Shown here piece by piece: positions 14,888 to 22,080 of a stretch of DNA of 25,395 nt. This stretch comes from an uncultured Eubacteriales bacterium (GTDB lineage: Bacteria > Bacillota > Clostridia > Monoglobales > Monoglobaceae), in assembly GCA_905201285.1 (NCBI GenBank), contig CAJKNM010000017.1, positions 1 through 25,395 of the forward strand, in the 5' to 3' direction. The position numbers and the translations under genes were made by a program. Every line of letters begins with the position of its first letter. Within the stretch, counting starts at the first letter, position 1. The notes beneath the pieces are model-generated. The model did no database searches and was not told where the DNA came from. It was given only the letters and a program-made list of their open reading frames with translations.

Positions 14888-14923
14888 ATTTATTCTCTTT
14901 TCCTGTTTTTGATTCAAAAAAGT

Positions 14924-15442
14924 TTAGTCTAAGAATACGTTTTGGGGATTCAGGCGGCGGAAGCCGTCCTGAATTCTTTCATCCGGGTTAAAGAGAAGCA
15001 TATATTTCTTGCTCTCTTTTAAGTATACTACAAAGAATACATCCTCATCTGCGGGAGATGTGCAGGCATATATCTTTTTAATATCGCGGTTTTCGGCATA
15101 GTTTTTGTATGCACGGTTTGAGGTTTTCGCCATAATTTCAATCTCGCGGGCGTTGAGGTCGGTAAGCTTTTTTCTGCGGCGTGCAGCGATGATTTTATCC
15201 ACGTCAAGCGCACCGTTTGTAAAAGCGTATTCATACTCTAAATTTACTGAAATAAGCACATTATAGAGCAGGTATATAAGCCCTACGCAGATAAGCAGCG
15301 CGATAGACCCGAAAAACTGAATTCCGAGAAGCATCGGTGTGGCCAAAAGCACAAGCAGAATAGCTAAAACACAGAGTGCAATTTTAAATATATCGCCTGT
15401 CGTCCTTTTTCTTTTAACAATTTGTTCAACAAAAACATCCAT
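14924..15442 (-). CDS. Small two-helix membrane protein of unknown function
   Basis: The 172-residue reading from ATG 15442 (MDVFVEQIVKRKRTTGD) has a GAAAGGG site eight bases upstream. An upstream ATG at 15508 would run into the end of the previous gene and has no such site. Two adjacent membrane segments lie at about residues 20-65. The C-terminal cytoplasmic-looking part has strand-like segments (YEYAFTNGALDVDKI, VFFVVYLKESKKYMLLFNP), reminiscent of a PH-like domain. It resembles a clostridial DUF of this length (possibly DUF6106), stated from memory only. It lies 43 bases after the RCC1-repeat gene and 36 bases before acpS-nnrD, so it is likely in the same operon. Function unknown. Confidence 0.8.
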   Translation of the reverse strand: MDVFVEQIVKRKRTTGDIFKIALCVLAILLVLLATPMLLGIQFFGSIALLICVGLIYLLYNVLISVNLEYEYAFTNGALDVDKIIAARRRKKLTDLNAREIEIMAKTSNRAYKNYAENRDIKKIYACTSPADEDVFFVVYLKESKKYMLLFNPDERIQDGFRRLNPQNVFLD

Positions 15443-15485
15443 TATTATAACCCTTTCTGTCTTTAATATAACTTTTATATAATTT

Positions 15486-17201
15486 TTATGAACCCTTGCG
15501 TATAGCAACGGTCGATTTCGGAATCCCTATTCCGTTCCAACCGGACAGGTCAAGCTGACCGCTGTCGTTTGCACCGACGCCGAAGGCGGTTCCGTCAACC
15601 GATATGCCTATGCTGTGGCGTTCTCCGGCGGCCGCGGCGGCAATGTTCTTCCATAAATCCGTCATACATTGATTAGAATCGTTTCCGCCGAAGGCTTGTG
15701 TATGACCGTCGACCGAGGTTACAATCACGTTGCTTGCTCCGCATGAGATGAAGTATGTGTCCTTGACCTTTGTTGCTTCGGATATTCCGCGGCTGTCATC
15801 ACCGGCAAAGACTATTCTTCCGTCATATTTAAGACCGACGGTGAAGCCGTTCCCGGCGCAGACCGAAACGATGTCATTCCACTGACTTATATTACATTCG
15901 CCATGGGAGTTATCGCCTGTGGCAATAACGGTTCCGTCTATTTTAAGACCGACGGTGTGGGTGTCCCCGGCACTGACCGAAACTATCCCCGACCAATTTT
16001 CAACATCGCATTGACCGTAGGTGTTATCACCTGTCGCAACAGCTCTCCCTTGTTTGGTTATCCCTACGGTGTGGCCGCTTCCCGCCGCTATATCCGAGAT
16101 ATTTTTCCATGAGGAAACGCTGCATTGCCCATAGGTGTCATCACCGGTTGCCGTGACGCGTGCGTTACGCATAAGAGCGACCGAATGGTCGCCGCCGGCG
16201 GCAAGCTTTGTTACATCACGCCACTTTGAGACATCGCATTGTTTTTTGTTATTATTCCCGGCGGCTAAAACTGTTCCGTCAGACTTTAACGCGAGGGTAT
16301 GCGCCCTTCCTGCGGCCGTGATACCCGAATACGCCTCTATGATGCTTCGATAGTTCTCTCTGCTTTCAATATAACCGTTAAGCGACTTAAAATACTTGCC
16401 GGCATCGTAAAAATCGCGCTGCCTTGCATAACTCATGGCAAGACTCCAGTCAAGCTCTTTCTTTTTATCACCGAAAAAGACATATTGCTCGGCTTTTTCA
16501 AGCTCGCCGACCGCGTCCTCGAACTTACCGCTGTTATACAGATTCATCGCCTTTTTATATGCCGCTTCGGAATCCTGATTATATTTTAAGGTATAGACTC
16601 CGCCGCATATTGCACCCGAGATAAGAATGAGGGTGAGAAGCCTCGCGATAATACGTTTTTTTCTCTCGGTCGGGTCATGCTTAATAAATTCTCGGATTTC
16701 TTCCTCCTCGCGGAAGCGTTGTTTTCGCGCCTCACGCTTTTCCTTTCGGGTTTTGGGCGCTTCAATGAAATCGGCTTGGCCGTTCGGCTCAATCAAGGCC
16801 GAGGAATCAAACTTCGCCGTATCATCGCTGACGGTGGGTTCGCTTTGAGTGACCTCAACCGAATCCGGAAAGACGGAATCACTGTGCCAATTTGTGCCGT
16901 CCTCTAAAATTGCGTTTCGCACTATTATTGCCGCCGCGGCGGTCATAAGTGAGGGAACCTCAAGCTCGATGCCGCCTTTTTTATACTGAACATCATTTAT
17001 AGCCGATAGTTTAGACCCATCCGGGCCGTAACAGCATATGTCAAGACGAACGTGTGAAATCGGGCCGTATGCCGCCTTTAATTTTATATGAAGTGAAACG
17101 CGCACATTCTCTGAATCCGAAAGCAGTTCACACTTACTAATCCTTACCGGGCAGTCGGTCTCGATGTTATTGAGTTTGTCTATGGCTTGCAAAAGCTCCA
17201 T
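15486..17201 (-). CDS. Single-pass membrane protein with seven RCC1-like repeats
   Basis: This 571-residue protein is built from four parts. Residues 1-110 look like a beta-rich cytoplasmic domain with several cysteines. A charged Arg/Lys/Glu-rich linker covers about 147-183. One membrane helix lies at about 184-206; the flanking positive charges put the N-terminus inside. A TPR-like helical segment (about 211-290) then leads into seven consecutive repeats of 38 residues (293-558), with a consensus near AAG-x-x-HTVGLK-x-DGTV-x-ATGDN-x-x-GQCD. Seven such units can close into one beta-propeller outside the membrane. Repeats 5 and 6 are the most diverged. The first gene of its operon, it has its own promoter at 17254-17282. 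Its substrate or partner is unknown; cell-envelope sensing or scaffolding is inference. Confidence 0.88.
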   Translation of the reverse strand: MELLQAIDKLNNIETDCPVRISKCELLSDSENVRVSLHIKLKAAYGPISHVRLDICCYGPDGSKLSAINDVQYKKGGIELEVPSLMTAAAAIIVRNAILEDGTNWHSDSVFPDSVEVTQSEPTVSDDTAKFDSSALIEPNGQADFIEAPKTRKEKREARKQRFREEEEIREFIKHDPTERKKRIIARLLTLILISGAICGGVYTLKYNQDSEAAYKKAMNLYNSGKFEDAVGELEKAEQYVFFGDKKKELDWSLAMSYARQRDFYDAGKYFKSLNGYIESRENYRSIIEAYSGITAAGRAHTLALKSDGTVLAAGNNNKKQCDVSKWRDVTKLAAGGDHSVALMRNARVTATGDDTYGQCSVSSWKNISDIAAGSGHTVGITKQGRAVATGDNTYGQCDVENWSGIVSVSAGDTHTVGLKIDGTVIATGDNSHGECNISQWNDIVSVCAGNGFTVGLKYDGRIVFAGDDSRGISEATKVKDTYFISCGASNVIVTSVDGHTQAFGGNDSNQCMTDLWKNIAAAAAGERHSIGISVDGTAFGVGANDSGQLDLSGWNGIGIPKSTVAIRKGS

Positions 17202-17253
17202 TCTTTCACCAACATTTCATATTCTTGTATGAATTTTTAATTATACATAATAT

Positions 17254-17282
17254 ATTATAACCTTAAACTCCGAAAATTGCAA
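17254..17282 (-). promoter_or_regulatory. Promoter of the minus-strand operon headed by the RCC1-repeat gene
   Basis: The minus strand has TTGCAA (17282-17277), a 17-base spacer and TATAAT (17259-17254), about 50 bases ahead of the start codon at 17201. No strong terminator is visible between the genes from 17201 to 11388, so this may drive the whole set; the 159-base gap before mazF could hold another promoter. Confidence 0.7.
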
Positions 17283-17296
17283 GAATGTTATGATAT

Positions 17297-17320
17297 TGTA
17301 ATGAAAAGTTAATGAAAAGT
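17297..17320. repeat. Tandem 11-bp direct repeat between divergent promoters
   Basis: TAATGAAAAGT occurs twice without a gap (17299-17309 and 17310-17320). An 11-bp period places both copies on one face of the helix, as for OmpR-class response regulators. Read from 17297 it gives TGTAAT-N5-GTTAAT, close to but not matching the WalR pattern TGTWAH-N5-TGTWAH. No convincing dacF promoter was found; TATAAT at 17352-17357 lacks a -35 partner. Confidence 0.5.
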
Positions 17321-17423
17321 TCCCAAAACGCGCCTTATTTTTACATTCACGTATAATTTTAGGTGCTTGGCATAATCTATTAATAAAGAATAAACTGCCC
17401 AAAGAGGCATCGGAGGTACGAAA

Positions 17424-18596
17424 ATGAGGAAGTTAATGTGTATAAAGAGAATAGCCTGCCTGATAATGGCAATATCTTTAATTTCGGTTACTGGGTATAC
17501 AGAACCGGCACAGCAGGTCGATACGAATGTTTCGACACAGCTGATAAATGCCAAGTCGGGAATATTAATGGAGGCGTCAACGGGCGAGGTTTTATACGAA
17601 CAGAACGCAAACGAGAGACTTCAGATTGCCAGTGTGACAAAGGTAATGACAATGCTTCTCATCATGGAAGCGATAGACAGCGGAAAGATTTCGCTTGACG
17701 ATATGGTAACAACAAGCGAGTATGCCGCGTCTATGGGTGGTTCACAGGTCTTTCTCGAGGTGGGTGAACAGATGAGTGTAAATGATATGTTAAAGGCTAT
17801 CGCCGTTGCTTCGGGCAACGATGCGGCGGTGGCAATGGCCGAGTTTATCTCGGGCAGCGAGGGAGCGTTTGTGGAGAAGATGAACAAGCGTGCGTCCGAG
17901 CTCGGCTGTGAGAATACTCATTTTATCAACTGTAACGGCCTTGACGAAACGCCCGAGCATTACAGCAGCGCCCGCGATGTTGCCCGAATATCACAGGAGC
18001 TTTTAAAGCATACAAAAATATTTGACTATACGACTATTTGGATGGACAGCTTAAGAAACGGAAGCTTCGGTCTTTCAAACACAAATAAGCTGATACGTTT
18101 TTATAACGGGGCGAACGGACTTAAAACAGGCTCGACAAGCACGGCGAAGTATTGCCTGTCGGCGACCGCACTTCGCGACGGAATGCAGCTTATAGCGGTG
18201 ATTATCTGTGCCCCGTCCACCAAGGACAGATTCTCGTCAGCATCGGCTCTGCTTGACTATGGGTTCGCCAATTATGAGGTGGCAAGCGATGAGGATTTGA
18301 ATGTAGCGGTTCCGTATGTTCGGGTTGTCGGCGGAGTGAAGGAACAGATTGCGCCAGAGGTGTCGGGAAGCGGTTTTGTCGTCAAAAAGGGTAACAAGAG
18401 CAAACTTGAAACAAGGTTTGAAATGGAAGAGAGCGTTTCCGCACCGGTTGAGGACGGGCAGAAACTGGGTGAAATTATCTATACCATAGACGGCGAAGAG
18501 GTTACCCGCCGCGATGTATGTGCGACGGAGCGGGTAGATAAAATAAATGCTGTTCAGATATTTTTGAGATGTCTCGCCGATTGGCTGAAGCTTTAA
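17424..18596 (+). CDS. dacF: D-alanyl-D-alanine carboxypeptidase (DacF-type, penicillin-binding protein)
   Basis: This exported serine peptidase trims the terminal D-alanine from peptidoglycan stem peptides. Residues about 1-27 form a signal peptide. The three penicillin-binding motifs are present: SVTK (70-73, nucleophile Ser70), SGN (130-132) and KTG (234-236). The sequence FINCNGLDE is typical of the S11 peptidase family. A C-terminal beta-rich domain (about 285-375) matches PBP5_C, with no clear amphipathic membrane anchor beyond the last helix (VQIFLRCLADWLKL). The ATG at 17424 has a GGAGG site. In Bacillus, DacF acts in the forespore and sits in the spoIIA operon. Neither is seen here, so a vegetative role is equally possible, and the symbol denotes type only. 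Confidence 0.9.
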   Translation: MRKLMCIKRIACLIMAISLISVTGYTEPAQQVDTNVSTQLINAKSGILMEASTGEVLYEQNANERLQIASVTKVMTMLLIMEAIDSGKISLDDMVTTSEYAASMGGSQVFLEVGEQMSVNDMLKAIAVASGNDAAVAMAEFISGSEGAFVEKMNKRASELGCENTHFINCNGLDETPEHYSSARDVARISQELLKHTKIFDYTTIWMDSLRNGSFGLSNTNKLIRFYNGANGLKTGSTSTAKYCLSATALRDGMQLIAVIICAPSTKDRFSSASALLDYGFANYEVASDEDLNVAVPYVRVVGGVKEQIAPEVSGSGFVVKKGNKSKLETRFEMEESVSAPVEDGQKLGEIIYTIDGEEVTRRDVCATERVDKINAVQIFLRCLADWLKL

Positions 18597-18627
18597 TTTC
18601 GACAAAATTTATTCTGATTGATACACG

Positions 18628-18659
18628 ATTGTAATATTCTGACACATAATTGTAATATT
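18628..18659. repeat. Direct repeat ATTGTAATATT upstream of ftsK
   Basis: ATTGTAATATT occurs at 18628-18638 and again at 18649-18659, 21 bases apart, or two helical turns. Each copy is preceded by ACAC within five bases, so the similarity extends beyond the exact core. The pair ends about 17 bases before the extended -10 element and so covers the -35 region. Confidence 0.5.
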
Positions 18660-18675
18660 TCTTTCGACAAAAATA

Positions 18676-18684
18676 TGTTATAAT
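18676..18684 (+). promoter_or_regulatory. Extended -10 promoter of ftsK
   Basis: TG-T-TATAAT at 18676-18684 is an extended -10 element with no good -35 box. Two more TATAAT hexamers follow at 18689-18694 and 18697-18702, so the exact start is uncertain. No terminator is visible between dacF and ftsK, and read-through is possible. Confidence 0.5.
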
Positions 18685-18748
18685 AAAATATAATGCTATA
18701 ATTATGCGCATATGGCGTATTAAGATAAATCGAACAGGAGATACAATT

Positions 18749-21538
18749 ATGGCTGGAAAAACCAAGAAAACCAATACAGCTTCCAAAGGAAGGGGAAGCG
18801 CCGCAAAAAAGACTGAGGATACACAGAGAACGGCAAGAACCCCGGCGGCAGGAGCCGCCCGGAAAAGAAAAAAGCAGGGGAGCGGAGCAAAAACAAAAAC
18901 CCTGTCCAACGAGATAAAGGGTATTGTTTTGATTGCCCTCGGAATCTTTTTGGGCTTTGCATTCCTCACCGAGGCAACGGGAACGGTAGGAAGGTTTATA
19001 AAAGGCGTATGCTATGGACTTTTCGGAATGTCAATCTCGATAAGCTGTATTTTTATTGTGGCCACCGGAGTTATGGCGTTCTTTGACAAGGAGGGCGAGA
19101 AAAACGCTTTTAGGTACGTTCTTTTGTCGCTTCTGATAGTTGTTACCTCGGTTATTGTTCCTATGGCAACGGGACATACACGTTTTAACGAACAGACCGT
19201 TATAGGAAACCTGACAGAGCTTTGGCAAAGCGGTCAGAAAAGCATCGGCGGCGGAGTAATCGGCGGCGGCCTGTGCGGATTTTTAAATCTGCTTATCGGC
19301 CCTGCGGGAACATGGGTTGTGACGATTGCGGCGGAGATTATTCTTATTATATTATTGACCGAGATTTCGATTGAGAAGATTTTCAGAAGTCTCTGCGGAG
19401 CAATAAAACGAAGGAGAGAGGATTTCCGCGATGTTGCGGGAAGTGAGGTTGAATTTGAACTTCCCGAGTATTCAGAGCAGAGCGATGCGGTTAAGCGAAA
19501 GCTTTTAAAGCGGCGGAAAAATGAAGAGATAGATATTCCGCTTGATGGGGAGGAAAGAGAAGCGTCTAAAAAAGGCGGGAAGAACGGAAATAACGGAAAG
19601 AAGAAGTTCTTTGAGGGATACTTTGGCGGAGACGAGGTTGTGGATGAGACGGCCGCGGCGGAAAAGGAAAAGCCGATGCGGTTTGAGTTCACCGAGGACA
19701 GCGGAATTTTGGACGACATTGTACCCGAGAACATCAGCGATGATATAAATGACCTTCCGTTTGATATAGACAGCCTTAAAACAGGGGTTTTGTCCGAGCT
19801 TCCAGATGAGGACGGGAACTATGAAAAACCCGTTGAAAACGAGGAGGGAACGGACTTTGAGCCGCCCTCTGAAGCGAAACTTGAGGATGTGCTTGACCCG
19901 TTGACTCAGAAGGCGGTCGATGCCGGGGTTCCGCTTGACCGTGCAGTGACGGCGGGCAGGCGAATGGCAACGGAGGAGGCGGAGGAAAACACGCCCGAGG
20001 CGGAAATTAAGCGTCAGATAAACGAGTCGGAACAAATAAAACCGAGAAACATACAGTATCGGCTTCCGAGACCCGACCTCCTTGAAATGCCAAAGCCGAG
20101 GACAAAGAGCCGAAGTGAGGTAAAGGCTGAGCTTGAAGAAAAGGCGAATCGCCTGCTTGAGACCCTGCATAGCTTTAAGGTCGAGGCGAAGATAGTGAAC
20201 ATCACTCAGGGACCTACGGTTACACGGTTTGAACTCCAGCCCGGAGCGGGAGTGAAGGTGTCGAAGATTACAAACCTTTCGGATGATATTGCGCTGAGCC
20301 TTGCCGCATCGGGCGTTCGTATCGAGCCGGTGGCCGGCAAGTCGGTAATAGGTATTGAGATTCCGAATAAGGTCGCGACCCCTGTGCCGATACGAGAGGT
20401 AATAACGAGTGAGAATTTCAGAAACTTTAAGTCAAAGACGGCGTTTGCCCTCGGTAAGGACATAAGCGGAAATTGTGTAGTGGCCGACATTGCCGACTTT
20501 CCGCACGGACTTATCGCCGGCGCCACCGGTTCGGGTAAGAGTGTATGTATAAACTCACTTATTATAAGCATTTTGTTCAAGGCGAGACCTGACGAGGTTA
20601 AAATGATAATGGTTGACCCGAAAATGGTTGAGCTCGGCGTTTATAACGGGATTCCGCACCTTCTGATACCGGTTGTAACCGACCCGAAGCACGCGGCGGG
20701 TGCACTGAACTGGGCGGTTGGCGAGATGAAGAACCGTTATAAGCTTTTGAACGAGAACAAGGTCAGAAATTTAAGCGGATATAACGCGCTTATGGGTGAA
20801 ATCGGCGAGCCCGATGCTAAGCTCCCCGAAATCGTGATTATTATAGACGAGCTTGCCGACTTGATGATGGCGGCGAAGAACGAGGTCGAAGGGGCAATCA
20901 ACAGCCTTGCCGCGCTTGCGAGAGCGGCGGGAATGTATCTTATCATTGCGACTCAGAGACCGTCTGTAAACGTTGTTACCGGCGTTATTAAAAATAATAT
21001 ACCGACGCGTATCGCCTTTGCCGTTACTTCAAACGTGGACAGTCGAACGATTCTTGACTGTATCGGCGCAGAAAAGCTTTTGGGAAAGGGCGATATGCTC
21101 TATAGCCCCCGCGGAGCGGCAAAGCCGATGAGAATTCAGGGAAACTTTGTTTCGGATTCAGAGCGTGAGGCGGTTATTGACTATATAAAAAGTCAGTATG
21201 AAGCAAATTATGACGAATCGATTATCGAGAATATAGAGAGGGAGCGCGAGCAGGTTGCCGCCAACACCGAGATTCAGACAGACGGCGAGGATGACCGCGA
21301 GAGCGGGCATAAGGATAAACTGTTTTATGAGGCGGTTGAACTTATTTTAGACAACGGCCAGGCATCGGTTGCTATGTTCCAGAGGAAGTTTAAGATGGGT
21401 TATCAGCGAGCCGCAAAGCTCATAGACCAGATGGAAAAGTATAAGATAATCGGGCCTTATGAGGGAACAAAACCGAGACAGGTTTTGATAACAAGGCAGG
21501 AATTTAACGAGATGCGGATGAATGACCCCGACCAATAA
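18749..21538 (+). CDS. FtsK/SpoIIIE-family DNA translocase
   Basis: This membrane-anchored motor pumps DNA during chromosome segregation at division or sporulation. The 929 residues contain a basic N-terminus (1-50), four membrane segments between about residues 57 and 205, a long acidic low-complexity linker (about 230-450), the alpha/beta motor, and a winged-helix gamma domain (about 855-925: ending KIIGPYEGTKPRQVLI) that reads oriented DNA sites. Walker A is GATGSGKS (about 590-598); Walker B is IVIIIDELADLMM (about 693-706). ATG 18749 is chosen because AGGAG lies eight bases upstream; an ATG at 18704 lacks such a site. Sequence alone does not decide between a division-specific FtsK and a sporulation SpoIIIE, so no symbol is given. 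Confidence 0.94.
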   Translation: MAGKTKKTNTASKGRGSAAKKTEDTQRTARTPAAGAARKRKKQGSGAKTKTLSNEIKGIVLIALGIFLGFAFLTEATGTVGRFIKGVCYGLFGMSISISCIFIVATGVMAFFDKEGEKNAFRYVLLSLLIVVTSVIVPMATGHTRFNEQTVIGNLTELWQSGQKSIGGGVIGGGLCGFLNLLIGPAGTWVVTIAAEIILIILLTEISIEKIFRSLCGAIKRRREDFRDVAGSEVEFELPEYSEQSDAVKRKLLKRRKNEEIDIPLDGEEREASKKGGKNGNNGKKKFFEGYFGGDEVVDETAAAEKEKPMRFEFTEDSGILDDIVPENISDDINDLPFDIDSLKTGVLSELPDEDGNYEKPVENEEGTDFEPPSEAKLEDVLDPLTQKAVDAGVPLDRAVTAGRRMATEEAEENTPEAEIKRQINESEQIKPRNIQYRLPRPDLLEMPKPRTKSRSEVKAELEEKANRLLETLHSFKVEAKIVNITQGPTVTRFELQPGAGVKVSKITNLSDDIALSLAASGVRIEPVAGKSVIGIEIPNKVATPVPIREVITSENFRNFKSKTAFALGKDISGNCVVADIADFPHGLIAGATGSGKSVCINSLIISILFKARPDEVKMIMVDPKMVELGVYNGIPHLLIPVVTDPKHAAGALNWAVGEMKNRYKLLNENKVRNLSGYNALMGEIGEPDAKLPEIVIIIDELADLMMAAKNEVEGAINSLAALARAAGMYLIIATQRPSVNVVTGVIKNNIPTRIAFAVTSNVDSRTILDCIGAEKLLGKGDMLYSPRGAAKPMRIQGNFVSDSEREAVIDYIKSQYEANYDESIIENIEREREQVAANTEIQTDGEDDRESGHKDKLFYEAVELILDNGQASVAMFQRKFKMGYQRAAKLIDQMEKYKIIGPYEGTKPRQVLITRQEFNEMRMNDPDQ

Positions 21539-21558
21539 CCGAAAAACCGTATCGCAAG

Positions 21559-21602
21559 AAGCGGAAAAAAGGTGATAAAATCAGTCAAAAACCGCTTTTT
21601 TA
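21559..21602 (+). terminator. Terminator of ftsK
   Basis: AAGCGG (21559-21564) pairs with CCGCTT (21592-21597), with a small inner TGA/TCA pairing, and the 3' arm runs into a T-rich tract ending at 21602. It starts about 20 bases after the stop codon. Confidence 0.65.
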
Positions 21603-21643
21603 TAAGCAAAATTGCCATAATAGGTTTTTAAAAATTGTGCAAT

Positions 21644-21659
21644 CATACAAAGTTGTATG
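21644..21659. promoter_or_regulatory. Perfect 16-bp palindrome in the HU gene control region
   Basis: CATACAA and TTGTATG are perfect 7-base arms around AG. They lie about 95 bases before the HU start codon and just upstream of the likely promoter zone (TTGTGG at 21674; TAAAAT at 21700, spacing 20, so weak). A repressor or activator dimer could bind there. Confidence 0.45.
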
Positions 21660-21754
21660 GAATTTTAAAAAAGTTGTGGAAATTTTTCAGTATTTATAGT
21701 AAAATATATGCATTAAATAAATTTTTATTCTAAATTTAAAAGGAGTTTTTTGAA

Positions 21755-22030
21755 ATGAACAAACAGGAATTAATTTCAGTAATTGCTGAGAAGGCTAATC
21801 TCACAAAAAAAGATGCTGAGGCTGCTCTTGCTGCATTCACAGGTGCGGTTGAGGATGCACTCAAGGCCGGCGACAAGGTTCAGCTCGTTGGTTTCGGCAG
21901 CTTTGAGGTAAGAGAAAGAGCTGCAAGAACAGGCAGAAATCCTCAGACAGGTGCTGAAATGAAAATAGCTGCCGCTAAGGTACCTACCTTCAAAGCCGGC
22001 AAGGCATTGAAGGAACTCATCAACAAATAA
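21755..22030 (+). CDS. hup: DNA-binding protein HU
   Basis: HU is a small dimeric nucleoid protein that bends DNA. The 91 residues match the family throughout: MNKQELISVIAEKANLTKKDA at the start, the VGFGSFEVRERAARTGRNPQTG signature of the DNA-binding arm (about residues 45-66), and the closing VPTFKAGKALKELINK. AAAGGAG precedes the ATG at 21755. The gene has its own leader, between the ftsK terminator and a strong terminator downstream, so it is monocistronic. Codon choice (many GCT, AAG and CTC codons) differs from its neighbours, as expected for a highly expressed gene. Integration host factor is less likely than HU in this phylum. Confidence 0.97.
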   Translation: MNKQELISVIAEKANLTKKDAEAALAAFTGAVEDALKAGDKVQLVGFGSFEVRERAARTGRNPQTGAEMKIAAAKVPTFKAGKALKELINK

Positions 22031-22043
22031 TTAAAGTTGACAG

Positions 22044-22077
22044 AAAACCGGACAGGCGTATCGCCTGCCCGGTTTTT
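22044..22077. terminator. Bidirectional terminator between the HU and SLH genes
   Basis: AAAACCGGACAGGCG (22044-22058) pairs with CGCCTGCCCGGTTTT (22062-22076) with one mismatch around a three-base loop. T runs lie at the end on the plus strand and, as A on the left, on the minus strand. It serves both convergent genes. Confidence 0.92.
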
Positions 22078-22080
22078 AAG

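Noticed and set aside
14888..14917. Ten-codon N-terminal extension of the AcpS-NnrD protein
   Set aside because: AcpS proteins start at MIKTGIDI and a good ribosome binding site lies inside the extension, directing initiation at 14887.
15528..16325. Regularly spaced similar DNA segments, possible CRISPR-like array
   Set aside because: The 114-base period is a coding repeat of 38 residues in frame; copies are diverged and there are no short identical repeats with unique spacers.
19505..20170. 221-codon open frame antisense to ftsK
   Set aside because: It lies inside the low-complexity and early motor part of a well-supported gene, has no family motif and no promoter; it follows from codon bias on the other strand.
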